Assembly (NCBI GenBank): GCA_947178445.1
Contig: CAMWYJ010000006.1
Coordinates: 1-64,000 of the forward strand
DNA from: an uncultured Clostridium sp.
GTDB lineage: Bacteria > Bacillota > Clostridia > Lachnospirales > Lachnospiraceae
Direction of reading: 5' to 3'
DNA length: 64,000 nucleotides
Positions 18,368 to 28,454 of the stretch are shown piece by piece (position 1 is the stretch's first letter; each line of letters starts with the position of its first letter). The notes beneath the pieces are model-generated. The model saw only the letters and a program-made list of their open reading frames with translations, did no database searches and had not been told where the DNA came from. A program made the position numbers and the translations under genes.

Positions 18368-18397
18368 TTGGTAACGTTAAAAAATCGCAGATATAAG
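18368..18397 (+). promoter_or_regulatory. Possible secondary promoter before the maturase
   Basis: TTGGTA, 18 nt, TATAAG lies 26 nt before the GTG start at 18423. The spacing is acceptable but the -35 box is weak, so read-through from the SCIFF promoter is the alternative. Confidence 0.35.
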
Positions 18398-18422
18398 ATG
18401 GCGCAGCTTAGAAGGAGTTATT

Positions 18423-19781
18423 GTGATACATCAATATAAAAATAATGGTTATAACATCGTATTAGATGTATGCAGTGGTTCTGTTCATGTGGTGGACGAC
18501 CTGGTATACGATGTGATTGAATTATATGAGAAACAGAATGAAGAAGAGATTGTAAGGAATCTTCCCCAGTATTCAAAAGAAGAGATACATGAAGCCTGTG
18601 AAGAGATTGAGATGCTAAAGGAAGCAGGTCAGCTTTATACAGAGGACACCTATAAGGATGCAATCATTGATTTTAAGAAGAGAAAAACAGTCGTAAAGGC
18701 ATTGTGCCTTCATATTGCACATGATTGTAACCTGGCTTGTAAGTATTGTTTTGCAGAAGAGGGAGAATATCATGGGAACCGGTCGCTGATGAGTTATGAG
18801 GTAGGCAAAAAGGCATTGGATTTTCTGATTGCCAACTCAGGAAACCGGGTAAATCTTGAGGTTGACTTCTTTGGAGGCGAGCCTCTTATGAATTTTCAGG
18901 TAGTAAAAGATCTGGTAGCTTATGGACGCAGTCAGGAGAAGGAATACAATAAGAAATTTCGGTTTACACTTACAACGAATGGAATATTGTTAGATGATGA
19001 AGTGATGGAATTTGCCAACAAAGAGATGGCAAATGTTGTCTTAAGTATTGATGGACGCAGGGAAGTACATGATTTTATGCGCCCAACGAGGAATGGTAAG
19101 GGAAGTTATGATTTGATCATAGACAAGTTTAAGAAGATGGCTGAGCTCCGAAACCAGACGAATTACTATGTAAGAGGAACCTTTACACATCATAATTTAG
19201 ATTTTTCAAAGGATGTCCTGCATTTGGCAGATATGGGTTTCAAACAGATTTCTGCGGAACCGGTTGTGGCACAAGAGGATCAGGATTACGCAATTACAGA
19301 AGAAGATCTGCCAAAGCTTTTTGAAGAGTATGACTTGCTTGCCAGAGAAATGGTGGAACGGGAGAGGAAAGGGAATGGATTTCAATTTTTCCATTTTATG
19401 ATAGATATGACAGGAGGTCCATGCCTTTATAAGCGGCTTTCTGGCTGTGGTTCCGGTACGGAATATTTAGCAGTTACCCCGTGGGGAGATTTGTATCCAT
19501 GTCATCAGTTTGTTGGAATGGATGCGTTTAAGCTGGGAAATGTGGATATCGGAATCGAGAACACGGAGCTTGTGGATGAATTTAAGCTGTGTAATGTATA
19601 TGCAAAGGATAAATGTAAGGAGTGTTTTGCAAGATTCTATTGTAGTGGAGGCTGCGCTGCAAACTCTTATAACTTTCATGGAAATCTGTTAGATGCCTAT
19701 GATATTGGATGCGAGTTAGAGCGTAAGCGGGTAGAATGTGCAATTATGATAAAGGCTGCTTTAGCAGAAGAAGGAGAGTAA
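18423..19781 (+). CDS. scfB: SCIFF maturase, radical SAM/SPASM thioether-forming enzyme
   Basis: This 452-residue protein starts with a leader-binding RRE-like region (about residues 1-90), followed by a radical SAM core. The CX3CX2C motif that binds the 4Fe-4S cluster and SAM is Cys102, Cys106 and Cys109 (CNLACKYC). The C-terminal SPASM part (about 335-440) supplies many cysteines (CGSGTEYL, CHQF, CKECFARFYCSGGC) for auxiliary clusters. By family, it abstracts hydrogen to join Cys sulfurs of the SCIFF peptide to acceptor residues. The GTG start is preceded by AAGGAG. Its gene lies 165 nt after the precursor and 5 nt before secDF, so maturation and the Sec accessory gene are co-transcribed. 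Confidence 0.95.
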   Translation: MIHQYKNNGYNIVLDVCSGSVHVVDDLVYDVIELYEKQNEEEIVRNLPQYSKEEIHEACEEIEMLKEAGQLYTEDTYKDAIIDFKKRKTVVKALCLHIAHDCNLACKYCFAEEGEYHGNRSLMSYEVGKKALDFLIANSGNRVNLEVDFFGGEPLMNFQVVKDLVAYGRSQEKEYNKKFRFTLTTNGILLDDEVMEFANKEMANVVLSIDGRREVHDFMRPTRNGKGSYDLIIDKFKKMAELRNQTNYYVRGTFTHHNLDFSKDVLHLADMGFKQISAEPVVAQEDQDYAITEEDLPKLFEEYDLLAREMVERERKGNGFQFFHFMIDMTGGPCLYKRLSGCGSGTEYLAVTPWGDLYPCHQFVGMDAFKLGNVDIGIENTELVDEFKLCNVYAKDKCKECFARFYCSGGCAANSYNFHGNLLDAYDIGCELERKRVECAIMIKAALAEEGE

Positions 19782-19786
19782 AGAAG

Positions 19787-22024
19787 ATGAAGAAAGCAAA
19801 GAGAGATAGTGTGCTGACCATAATCATATTTATCTTGGCGTTGGCACTGGGAACTTATACCACAATTGCCGGATTAGGCAAGCATCATATCGGTAAGGCT
19901 GAGAACATTGTTCTTGGTTTGGATCTTGCAGGCGGTGTAAGTATTACCTATGAAATCGAAGAAAAAGATGCAACAGACCAGGAAATCGCTGATACCAGAA
20001 CTCGTTTGCAGCAGCGTGCAGATGTATATTCGACAGACAGTAATGTGTATATGGCTGGTTCTGACCGTATCAGTATCGAGATTCCGGGTGTTTCGGATGC
20101 GGCTAAGATTTTAGAGGAGCTTGGAAAGCCTGGTGCATTGGAGTTTTTAGATTCAGAAAATTACGAAAAGTTTGCGGCTGGTGAAGAGTATGAGGCCTGT
20201 GTAACAGGTTCTGATGTAAAAAATGCAGCAGCGGCAATTGACACATCAGGAACGATAAAGGAAAATGTAGTTCAGTTGGCATTTAATGATGAAGGAACCA
20301 AGAAATTTGCAGATGCTACAACAGCGAATGTTGGCAAACCTATTTATATTATTTACGATAATGAAGTAGTTTCTTATCCAACTGTACAGACAGCGATTAC
20401 CGGTGGCAGTGCTGTCATCAATGGTATGCGGGATAGTGACGAGGCTCAAAAGCTGGCAGAGACGATTCGTATCGGTGCACTTCCTGTAACCCTGGCAGAG
20501 TTAAGCTCCAACGAAGTGGGAGCTACGCTGGGTAAGGATGCCCTAAGCACAACGCTTAAGGCGGGAGTAATCGGTCTTATTATTGTAGCAATTATCATGA
20601 TTGTGCTTTATAGATTGCCAGGTTTGATTTCTGTATTTGCACTTCTGGCATATGTCGTACTCACATTGTTATGTCTGAATGGATTTAATGCCAGCCTGAC
20701 CTTACCGGGTCTTGCAGGTATCGTGCTTACGATCGGTATGGCGGTGGATGCCAATGTTATTATTTTCACCCGTATTCAGGAGGAACTGGGAAATGGTGCA
20801 ACCGTTAAGAGTGCTATTGATGCGGGATTTAACAAAGCTTTGTCTTCTATTTTAGACAGTAATATTACAACCTTGATTGCGGCGGTTGTACTTTATATCA
20901 TGGGTATCGGAACCATTAAGGGATTTGCCCTTACATTGGGAATCGGTATTGTGCTTTCCATGTTTACGGCACTGGTTGTTACCAAGTCCTTGTTAAAGGC
21001 GGTATATACGTTAGGTCTTCAGGATGCAAAGCTGTATGGTAAGAAGAAAGATGCAAAGGTTCGTGATTATGTAAAGTTCAGCCGGATTGCATATGTAATT
21101 TCCTTTGTTATAATTGCGGCAGGTTTGATTGCACTTCCGATTTTCAAGGGAAAGGCAGGTACGGCTCTTAATTTTAGCATGGAGTTTACAGGTGGTACTT
21201 CCATGACGGTAGATTTTGGTGAACATTATGACTTAGATCGTGCAGAGGAAGAGCTGCTGCCAGTTGTTGCAGAAGCTGCAGAGGTTTCTGATTCAGAGAT
21301 CACGGTACAGAATGTAAAAGAAAGCAATCAGATTGTATTTAAGTCTTCCGGTCTTAGCAATGCTCAGCGAGAGGCTGTAGAGGAAGCGCTTCGGGCAAAT
21401 TTTGAAGTGAAAGAATTTGAGATGGAGAATATCAGTGCGACCATTGGTAGTGAAATGCAGCGAAATGCGATTATTTCGGTTATTATCGCAACACTCCTCA
21501 TGCTCTGCTATATCGCAATCCGGTTTAGTGATGTGAAATTTGGTGCAGCAGCAGTTATCGCATTATTGCATGATGTCCTTGTTGTATTCACGATTTACTC
21601 CATTGGAAGATTGTCTGTTGGTAATACGTTTATCGCATGTATGCTGACGGTAGTTGGTTACTCTATTAATGCAACAATCATCATATTTGACCGTATCCGT
21701 GAGAATATGACGGTGATGAAGAGCAAGGGTTCTACCTATGGAAACATTGTAGATACATCTATATCACAAACCTTTACAAGAACCATTTATACTTCCCTGA
21801 CAACCTTTGTCATGGTATTTGTATTATATATTTTAGGTGTTACCTCCATTAAAGAGTTTGCACTTACCCTGATGTGTGGTATTGTCTGTGGTGCATATTC
21901 TTCTGTATGCATAACCGGTCCGTTGTGGTATCTGTTCAAAACAAAGGCAGGTAAAAATGAAATTGGTTCCAGTAAGAAAAATGGTGGTAAGAAGTCAGCA
22001 AAAAAGAGTACAGAGAATGTATAG
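19787..22024 (+). CDS. secDF: Fused SecDF protein-export membrane protein
   Basis: This 745-residue protein joins SecD and SecF in one chain, as in Bacillus. The SecD half has one N-terminal helix, a large extracytoplasmic region and five helices with GLDLAGGVSITYEI and GIVLTIGMAVDANVIIFTR. The SecF half (from about residue 420) repeats this with GMEFTGG-like FSMEFTGGTSMTVDF, then GYSINATIIIFDRIRENM. SecDF uses the proton motive force to pull translocating chains through SecYEG. I chose ATG 19787 with AAGGAG 10 nt upstream; the frame stays open into scfB. The tail is Lys-rich. The close link to the SCIFF genes may be functional or just conserved order. Confidence 0.95.
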   Translation: MKKAKRDSVLTIIIFILALALGTYTTIAGLGKHHIGKAENIVLGLDLAGGVSITYEIEEKDATDQEIADTRTRLQQRADVYSTDSNVYMAGSDRISIEIPGVSDAAKILEELGKPGALEFLDSENYEKFAAGEEYEACVTGSDVKNAAAAIDTSGTIKENVVQLAFNDEGTKKFADATTANVGKPIYIIYDNEVVSYPTVQTAITGGSAVINGMRDSDEAQKLAETIRIGALPVTLAELSSNEVGATLGKDALSTTLKAGVIGLIIVAIIMIVLYRLPGLISVFALLAYVVLTLLCLNGFNASLTLPGLAGIVLTIGMAVDANVIIFTRIQEELGNGATVKSAIDAGFNKALSSILDSNITTLIAAVVLYIMGIGTIKGFALTLGIGIVLSMFTALVVTKSLLKAVYTLGLQDAKLYGKKKDAKVRDYVKFSRIAYVISFVIIAAGLIALPIFKGKAGTALNFSMEFTGGTSMTVDFGEHYDLDRAEEELLPVVAEAAEVSDSEITVQNVKESNQIVFKSSGLSNAQREAVEEALRANFEVKEFEMENISATIGSEMQRNAIISVIIATLLMLCYIAIRFSDVKFGAAAVIALLHDVLVVFTIYSIGRLSVGNTFIACMLTVVGYSINATIIIFDRIRENMTVMKSKGSTYGNIVDTSISQTFTRTIYTSLTTFVMVFVLYILGVTSIKEFALTLMCGIVCGAYSSVCITGPLWYLFKTKAGKNEIGSSKKNGGKKSAKKSTENV

Positions 22025-22037
22025 AAATTATTATAAT

Positions 22038-22065
22038 AGGGACATGGCAGACACCATGTCCCTTT
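22038..22065 (+). terminator. Hairpin after secDF
   Basis: GGGACATGG pairs perfectly with CCATGTCCC around CAGACA and is followed by only three T. Partial read-through into recJ is likely. Confidence 0.6.
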
Positions 22066-22087
22066 AGCACTTGAATAGGAGATTGTT

Positions 22088-23872
22088 ATGGCAGATCAAA
22101 ATTGGGTAATACTTGCCAAGAGAGCAGATTTTGAAGCTTTGGCAAAACAATTTCATATCGATCCCGTGGTTGCAAGAGTACTGGTAAACCGGGATGTGCC
22201 AGAGGATTTGTTTGAGAGTTTTTTGAATCCGACGTTGGATACTCTTCATAATCCATTTTTAATGGAGGATATGAATCAGGCAGTAAGGATTCTGATTCAT
22301 GATATGGAGGAAGGCCATAAGGTCAGAATTGTTTCGGACTATGATGTAGATGGTGTTATGTCCAATGTGATTTTGTATAAGGCATTGAAACGACTGGGAA
22401 TGGCAGTGGATTACGTGGTTCCTCACCGGGTAAAAGATGGGTATGGAATTAACGAGGAGATTATAACAGCAGCGGCAGAAGAGGGCATTCATACCATTTT
22501 AACCTGTGATAATGGAATTGCGGCAGCAGGAGCTCTTGCCAGGGCAAAGGAGCTTGGAATGTCTGTCATTGTCACTGATCACCATCAGGTTCCATTTTGT
22601 GTGGATGGTGGTGAGAAACACTATATTTTGCCACCGGCAGATGCAATACTGAATCCAAAGAAAGAGTCATGCAGTTATCCATTTGATGATTTATGCGGTG
22701 CCGGCGTGGCATATAAGCTGGTGGAAGCATTATACTCAAAAAGAGATATTCCGAAAGAAGAAGTGTATGAGTTTCTGGAAATGGTGGCGATTGCAACGGT
22801 ATGTGATGTTGTATCATTGGTAGATGAGAACAGAACATTTGTTGTAAATGGGTTAAAACAGCTTAATCAGACGCGCAACAGTGGACTTCGTGCACTGATC
22901 AGTGCGAATGAATTGTCAGATTTGAAGCTTGATGCATATCATGTAGGCTTCCGGTTGGGTCCCTGCTTAAATGCATCCGGCAGGTTGGAAACAGCGAAAG
23001 AATCCATTCAGCTTTTGTTAGAGGAGAATACAGACCAGGCTTTGATTCGGGCAAGAGAAATACGAAATATCAATGAAGAGCGGAAAGCTATGACACAGCA
23101 GGGTGTGGAGTTGGCAGAGGAATATCTTAAGAATGCACCGGAAATGAAGGTTTTTGTGATATATCTTCCGGAATGCCACGAAAGTCTTGCAGGGATTATC
23201 GCAGGAAGAATTCGGGAAAGCTATCATCATCCGGTCTTTGTAATCGTGGATGCAAAAGAAGAGGGAATGGCAAAGGGATCTGGACGGTCCATTGAGGATT
23301 ATCATATGTTCGAAGCGCTGCAGGAATGCGATGATCTGCTATCAGGGTATGGTGGACATGCCATGGCGGCAGGATTTTCCCTTCCGCTCCAGAATATAGA
23401 AGCTTTCGTACAAAGACTGAATGCAAACTGCAGATTAGAGGCATCCGCATTTATTCCGAAGGTCAAGATTGATGTGGCAATGCCAATAGCCTATGTGACA
23501 GAGGAGCTGATTACACAAATAGAGGGTCTTGCTCCTTTTGGAAAGGGAAACGAAAAGCCTGTATTTGCTCAAAAGGACGTGAATCTGCTATCAGCCAAGA
23601 TTATGGGTAAAGATAGAAACGTTATTAAGTTGGTGATGGAGACAGCGGATGGGACAATAGGAGAGGGCATATATTTTGATGTGCCGGAGTTTTCCGAAAA
23701 CATTATCCGATGGTTTGGGCAGGAAGAATATGATAAGCTGTTACATGGCTGGCTGAATAATGTAGTGCTCAATATTGTATATTATCCGGCGATTAATGAA
23801 TTTAACGGAAACCGAACGATACAGTTCCAGATTAAGAGATATTCGATGGCGGCAGTTCGGGAAGTTTTATAG
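22088..23872 (+). CDS. recJ: Single-stranded-DNA-specific exonuclease RecJ
   Basis: This 594-residue DHH/DHHA1 phosphoesterase shows the RecJ motifs: SDYDVDGVMSN near residue 82 (motif I), TCDNG, the DHH motif in VTDHHQVP near residue 163, and the DHHA1 glycine patch SGYGGHAMAAGFSL near residue 418. A C-terminal OB-like region follows. RecJ degrades single-stranded DNA 5' to 3' with Mn2+ or Mg2+ in recombination and mismatch repair. Length fits the shorter Firmicutes forms. The start ATG 22088 is preceded by a weak AGGAG. It is followed 18 nt later by relA, the common recJ-apt-relA neighbourhood of Firmicutes without apt. Confidence 0.93.
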   Translation: MADQNWVILAKRADFEALAKQFHIDPVVARVLVNRDVPEDLFESFLNPTLDTLHNPFLMEDMNQAVRILIHDMEEGHKVRIVSDYDVDGVMSNVILYKALKRLGMAVDYVVPHRVKDGYGINEEIITAAAEEGIHTILTCDNGIAAAGALARAKELGMSVIVTDHHQVPFCVDGGEKHYILPPADAILNPKKESCSYPFDDLCGAGVAYKLVEALYSKRDIPKEEVYEFLEMVAIATVCDVVSLVDENRTFVVNGLKQLNQTRNSGLRALISANELSDLKLDAYHVGFRLGPCLNASGRLETAKESIQLLLEENTDQALIRAREIRNINEERKAMTQQGVELAEEYLKNAPEMKVFVIYLPECHESLAGIIAGRIRESYHHPVFVIVDAKEEGMAKGSGRSIEDYHMFEALQECDDLLSGYGGHAMAAGFSLPLQNIEAFVQRLNANCRLEASAFIPKVKIDVAMPIAYVTEELITQIEGLAPFGKGNEKPVFAQKDVNLLSAKIMGKDRNVIKLVMETADGTIGEGIYFDVPEFSENIIRWFGQEEYDKLLHGWLNNVVLNIVYYPAINEFNGNRTIQFQIKRYSMAAVREVL

Positions 23873-23890
23873 AAGAATAAAAGAGGGTGA

Positions 23891-26164
23891 ATGAGTATGG
23901 CAGGAATTATGAATAAAGACAGAGATCTTAGCACTCCGAAGGATTTTACACCGCCAGAGGAGCTTTATGAAACGCTCATTGAAAAGGTGTTAGAGTATCG
24001 ACCAGGCACTGATATCTCTATGATTGAGAAGGCGTACCATATTGCGAGTGAAGCGCATAAGGGACAACTGCGTAAATCCGGAGAGCCATATATCATGCAT
24101 CCTCTTTGTGTTGCGATTATTCTGGCAGAATTAGAACTTGACCGGGAGACGATTGTAGCAGGTATTTTACATGATGTCATTGAAGATACCATTATGACAG
24201 ATGAAGAGATTGAAGAGGAATTTTCAGCAGAGATTCTTCTTTTGGTAGATGGTGTTACAAAGCTCACGCAGCTCAATTTTTCGCAGGATAAATTGGAGCT
24301 GCAGGCAGAGAATCTGCGTAAAATGTTTCTTGCTATGGCAAAGGATATCCGGGTGATTCTGATTAAGCTTGCAGACCGTCTGCATAATCTCCGTACCCTG
24401 CAATATCAGTCACCTGCAAAGCAGATTGAAAAGGCAAGAGAGACAATGGATATTTATTCTCCGATTGCCCATCGTCTTGGTATCAGCAAGATAAAGGTTG
24501 AATTGGATGATTTATCGCTGCAGTATCTGGAACCGGAAAAATTTAAAGAATTAAGGGCAGAGATTGATGAGCGTCTTGAGGAACGGGAAACCTTTATTGC
24601 CAATATTGTACATGATGTAAAGGAATGTATTGATGAGGCAGAGATTGAAGCAGAGATAAATGGTCGTGTGAAACATTTCTTCAGCATATATAAGAAGATG
24701 GTGAATCAGCACAAGACACTTGATCAGATTTATGATATATTTGCAGTTCGTATTATTGTGGACAGTGTGAAAGACTGTTATGCGGCACTTGGCATTATAC
24801 ATGAAAAATACAAGCCGATTCCGGGACGGTTTAAGGACTATATCGCTATGCCGAAATCCAACATGTACCAGTCGCTGCACACGACATTGATCAGTAAGAG
24901 CGGACAGCCATTTGAAATCCAGATTCGTACCTATGATATGCATAAAACTGCGGAATATGGTATTGCTGCACATTGGAAATATAAAGAGAATTTAAGTGGA
25001 ACTGCAAAGGATAAGGAAGAAGAGAAGCTAAGCTGGCTTCGGCAGATTTTAGAGTGGCAAAGAGACACTGAGGACAACAAGGAGTTTATGAGTGCCGTCA
25101 AGACAGATCTTGATCTGTTTGCGGAGCAGGTGTACTGTTTTACTCCAAACGGTGATGTGAAGAACCTTCCGGCAGGCTCGACACCAATCGATTTTGCCTA
25201 TTCGATTCATTCGGCTGTTGGGAATAAGATGGTTGGTGCCAGGGTAAATGGTCGTCAGGTCCCTGTGACCTACGAGTTGCAAAATGGTGACCAGGTAGAG
25301 ATCATAACATCGGGAAATTCTAATGGACCAAGCCGTGACTGGTTATCGATTGTGAAGTCAGCACAGGCAAAAAATAAAATTAACCAGTGGTTTAAGCATG
25401 AATTTAAAGAGGAGAATATTGTAAGGGGAAAGGAATTGCTGCTACAGTATTGTAAGGCAAAGGGTTATAATTTCCCTGACTATAACAAGCCGGATATTCA
25501 GGCAGCGGTTATCAAGAAGTATAACTTCCAGGATTGGGATTCTGTGTTAGCAGCCATTGGGCATGGAGCGCTTAAGGAAGGTCAGGTTATGAACAAAATG
25601 ATAGAAGTTCATAGCAAGGAAGAGAAGGTTAAAATGACCGAGGACGACCTTCTAGAGCAGATTAACCAGAATGCGGACAGTCATAGACTTAACCGGTCAA
25701 AGGGAGGTATTACCGTTCGTGGAATCGATGATGTGGCAGTGCATTTTTCAAAATGCTGTTCACCGGTTCCGGGCGATGAAATTGTAGGATTTGTGACAAG
25801 AGGCAGAGGTATTTCCATTCATCGTACCGATTGTGTGAATATTGTGGGAATGGGTGATATCGACAGGGGAAGGCTGATAGATGCGGAATGGCAGACAGAC
25901 GCTGTATCAGGCGAAGATGCAATCTATTCGTCAGAAATCCGAATCTTTGCATCTGACCGTACCGGTATGCTGTTTGATATTTCCAAGGTACTTACGGAGG
26001 AAAATATCAATGTTACTGCGATGAACAGTAAAAGTAATCATAAGAATGAGAAGGCTACGTTTACGGTATCCATTGATATCAAGACCGTACAGCAGTTGAA
26101 TCATATCATTGCTAAGCTGCGTATGGTTCCGGGGGTAATTGACGTGGAGAGAAGTGTAGGCTGA
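23891..26164 (+). CDS. relA: RelA/SpoT bifunctional (p)ppGpp synthetase/hydrolase
   Basis: This 757-residue Rel protein has the full domain order: HD hydrolase (about residues 45-200, including HDVIEDT near 95), synthetase (about 230-390, including FKDYIAMPKSNMYQSLHT), TGS (about 410-470, PAGSTPIDFAYSIHS), a conserved zinc-finger-like CCSPVPGDEIVGFVTRG part, and a C-terminal ACT domain. Intact HD and synthetase motifs point to both hydrolysis and synthesis of the stringent-response alarmone. ATG 23891 follows GAGGGTG; ATG 23897 is an alternative. It is in one run with recJ and the metallo-hydrolase gene. Confidence 0.94.
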   Translation: MSMAGIMNKDRDLSTPKDFTPPEELYETLIEKVLEYRPGTDISMIEKAYHIASEAHKGQLRKSGEPYIMHPLCVAIILAELELDRETIVAGILHDVIEDTIMTDEEIEEEFSAEILLLVDGVTKLTQLNFSQDKLELQAENLRKMFLAMAKDIRVILIKLADRLHNLRTLQYQSPAKQIEKARETMDIYSPIAHRLGISKIKVELDDLSLQYLEPEKFKELRAEIDERLEERETFIANIVHDVKECIDEAEIEAEINGRVKHFFSIYKKMVNQHKTLDQIYDIFAVRIIVDSVKDCYAALGIIHEKYKPIPGRFKDYIAMPKSNMYQSLHTTLISKSGQPFEIQIRTYDMHKTAEYGIAAHWKYKENLSGTAKDKEEEKLSWLRQILEWQRDTEDNKEFMSAVKTDLDLFAEQVYCFTPNGDVKNLPAGSTPIDFAYSIHSAVGNKMVGARVNGRQVPVTYELQNGDQVEIITSGNSNGPSRDWLSIVKSAQAKNKINQWFKHEFKEENIVRGKELLLQYCKAKGYNFPDYNKPDIQAAVIKKYNFQDWDSVLAAIGHGALKEGQVMNKMIEVHSKEEKVKMTEDDLLEQINQNADSHRLNRSKGGITVRGIDDVAVHFSKCCSPVPGDEIVGFVTRGRGISIHRTDCVNIVGMGDIDRGRLIDAEWQTDAVSGEDAIYSSEIRIFASDRTGMLFDISKVLTEENINVTAMNSKSNHKNEKATFTVSIDIKTVQQLNHIIAKLRMVPGVIDVERSVG

Positions 26165-26242
26165 TATGCTTTCGATATTGTCTATACTGTGGAGAGTTGG
26201 ACGATCACCTGATTGAATATACAGGAGAACAGGAGAATGAAG

Positions 26243-26887
26243 ATGGCACAATTAGAGATATTTAGAAAGACGGTAGGTTCTATGGGAACAAACTGCTATA
26301 TTATGGTAAATCATGACACGAAGGAGTGTGTTATTTTTGATCCGGGGGATGACGGCGAAGCCCTGAAACAGGCTATTGATGAGGGAGGATATATACCAAA
26401 AGCAATTATTTTAACGCATGGACATTTTGACCACATTGGGGCGGTGAAGGCTTTAAAGGATGCATACCAGATTCCGTTATATTGCTCGAAGGAAGAAAAC
26501 GACCAGATTTTAAGCAGGTTAGAGGGAAATCTGTCACGAATGATAGACAGACCTATGACCTTTGAGGCAGACGAGTTTGTACGGGATGGGGAAGAGCTTG
26601 AAATTATCGGAACAACGCTTTTTTGTATTGCAACTCCGGGACATACAATTGGTGGTATGTGTTATTACAATAAGGAACTGAAGTCTGTGATTGCCGGTGA
26701 TACATTGTTTGCTGGAAGTGTGGGGAGAACAGATTTCCCGACCGGTAATGGAGCACAGCTTCTTCTTTCGATTACCGAGAAATTATATGCACTGCCGGAT
26801 GATACAAAAGTATTTCCAGGGCATATGGACAGCTCGACCATTGGATATGAGAAGAAGACAAATATGGTAGTGGGACCGGTACTTTAG
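26243..26887 (+). CDS. Metallo-beta-lactamase fold hydrolase, glyoxalase II-like
   Basis: This cytoplasmic protein of about 214 residues has the MBL zinc-binding signature THGHFDHIG (about residues 58-66), a second metal ligand in TPGHTIGG, the bridging Asp in AGDTLFAGSVGRTDFP and the last His in FPGHMDSSTIG. The short length and the sequence resemble YcbL-like hydroxyacylglutathione hydrolase relatives that often follow relA in Clostridia. A thioester substrate is likely, but not proven. Two in-frame ATGs (26237 and 26243) each have AGGAG at good distance; I chose 26243. Confidence 0.88.
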   Translation: MAQLEIFRKTVGSMGTNCYIMVNHDTKECVIFDPGDDGEALKQAIDEGGYIPKAIILTHGHFDHIGAVKALKDAYQIPLYCSKEENDQILSRLEGNLSRMIDRPMTFEADEFVRDGEELEIIGTTLFCIATPGHTIGGMCYYNKELKSVIAGDTLFAGSVGRTDFPTGNGAQLLLSITEKLYALPDDTKVFPGHMDSSTIGYEKKTNMVVGPVL

Positions 26888-26925
26888 AATTGCAGGCAAA
26901 AGTACGGACAGGGTTGATGGAATAG

Positions 26926-28404
26926 ATGATATACTTAAATCAGAATATAGAACTTTATAATAATGACATCCGTGCCATGCTGCAGGCATTTTTTGATAAT
27001 GAAAAGATTGTGATGGAGGAAGAGGGAACAAGGATTTCCCTGCAGGCAGATTTTACCATGGACAGGGATGTGGAGACTATGGTAGAAACAGGTGGATATG
27101 TGACATTTACGCTGGCAGACAAAGATGGATACGAAGCATCCGGAACTGTGGTGGTAAATTTCATGGATAAGAAGTTAGCGAAAAATCCGATAAAAGCAGA
27201 ACTTTATGGATTACTTTCGGATTATACAGGAAAAAAGCTGCCATGGGGCAGCATGACCGGAGTGCGGCCGACAAAGGTTGCAACAGAAATGTTAGAGCGG
27301 GGCATACCGGATGAAACCATTCATAAGGCGTATACGGATACATATTTGACGATTGACCAAAAAGCAGATATCTGTATTGAGGTGGCAAAGAAGGAACAGG
27401 TGCTTTTTAAGGATTTTCGGTATGACGAGGAATACTGCCTCTACATCGGTATTCCGTTTTGTCCTACAAGATGCCTCTATTGCTCCTTTACCTCCTATCC
27501 AATTGGCATGTACCAGGAAAAAGTAGAGGAATATTTAGATGCCCTTTGTGGGGAAATGCAGTTTGTGGCACAGTCGCCGGTTTACCGAAACAGGAGGTTG
27601 GTGGCAGTTTATATTGGCGGTGGAACACCGAGTGCTCTATCGGCATCACAGCTGGAACGGCTGATAACAGCGGTGAGAGAGAACTTTGATATGCAGTATG
27701 TAAAAGAATTCTGTGTGGAATGTGGAAGACCGGACAGTATAACAGCAGATAAGCTTGCTGTGCTTAAAGGACTTGGTGTGGAACGTATCAGCATTAATCC
27801 GCAGACCATGTCAGATAAGACCTTACAGCTTATAGGGCGGGCACATAGTGTGGAACAGACAAAGGAGGCATTTAGGCTTGCAAGGCAAGCTGGCTTTTGC
27901 AATATCAATATGGATATGATTATTGGGCTTCCGGGAGAGGATATGGAAGATGTAACCCATACGCTTTTTGAGATTAAGAGTATGGCACCGGACAGCCTTA
28001 CGGTGCATTCTCTGGCAATCAAACGGGCAGCAAATCTGAATATCGAGATGGAGCGGTATCGGAGCCTGATCAAGGGTAGTACAAATGAAATGCTGCTTGC
28101 AGTGGATAAATGTGCCAGAGAGTGTGGACTTTATCCATATTACCTGTACCGTCAGAAAAATATTCCGGGGAAGCTTGAGAATATCGGTTATGCTGCCGAG
28201 GGAAAAGAATGTTATTATAATATTTTGATTATGGAGGAAAAGATGGATATCATAGCCCTTGGAGCAGGCGCTTCTTCCAAGTTTGTATTCCATAAGGAAA
28301 ACCGCATTGAGCGGGTTGAAAATGTAAAAAATGTAGATGTATATATTCACCGGATTGATGAGATGATTAAGCGGAAGCAGAGGATGTTTGCACAGCTTGT
28401 GTAA
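26926..28404 (+). CDS. hemZ: HemZ-type coproporphyrinogen dehydrogenase, radical SAM
   Basis: This 492-residue protein matches HemZ: an N-terminal domain of about 165 residues, then a radical SAM core with Cys179, Cys183 and Cys186 (CPTRCLYC), a glycine-rich SAM contact VYIGGGTPSALS, and the later MDMIIGLPGEDMED. HemZ proteins are related to oxygen-independent coproporphyrinogen oxidase HemN and are common in Clostridia lacking a full heme pathway, so the true reaction here may differ. ATG 26926 has only a weak GATGG upstream. It is 38 nt after the MBL gene and followed by the HD-GYP gene. Confidence 0.9.
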   Translation: MIYLNQNIELYNNDIRAMLQAFFDNEKIVMEEEGTRISLQADFTMDRDVETMVETGGYVTFTLADKDGYEASGTVVVNFMDKKLAKNPIKAELYGLLSDYTGKKLPWGSMTGVRPTKVATEMLERGIPDETIHKAYTDTYLTIDQKADICIEVAKKEQVLFKDFRYDEEYCLYIGIPFCPTRCLYCSFTSYPIGMYQEKVEEYLDALCGEMQFVAQSPVYRNRRLVAVYIGGGTPSALSASQLERLITAVRENFDMQYVKEFCVECGRPDSITADKLAVLKGLGVERISINPQTMSDKTLQLIGRAHSVEQTKEAFRLARQAGFCNINMDMIIGLPGEDMEDVTHTLFEIKSMAPDSLTVHSLAIKRAANLNIEMERYRSLIKGSTNEMLLAVDKCARECGLYPYYLYRQKNIPGKLENIGYAAEGKECYYNILIMEEKMDIIALGAGASSKFVFHKENRIERVENVKNVDVYIHRIDEMIKRKQRMFAQLV

Positions 28405-28454
28405 ATTTGCAATTACCGATAACTTATATTCAAGCGGAGGAGGAGAGGATTTGT

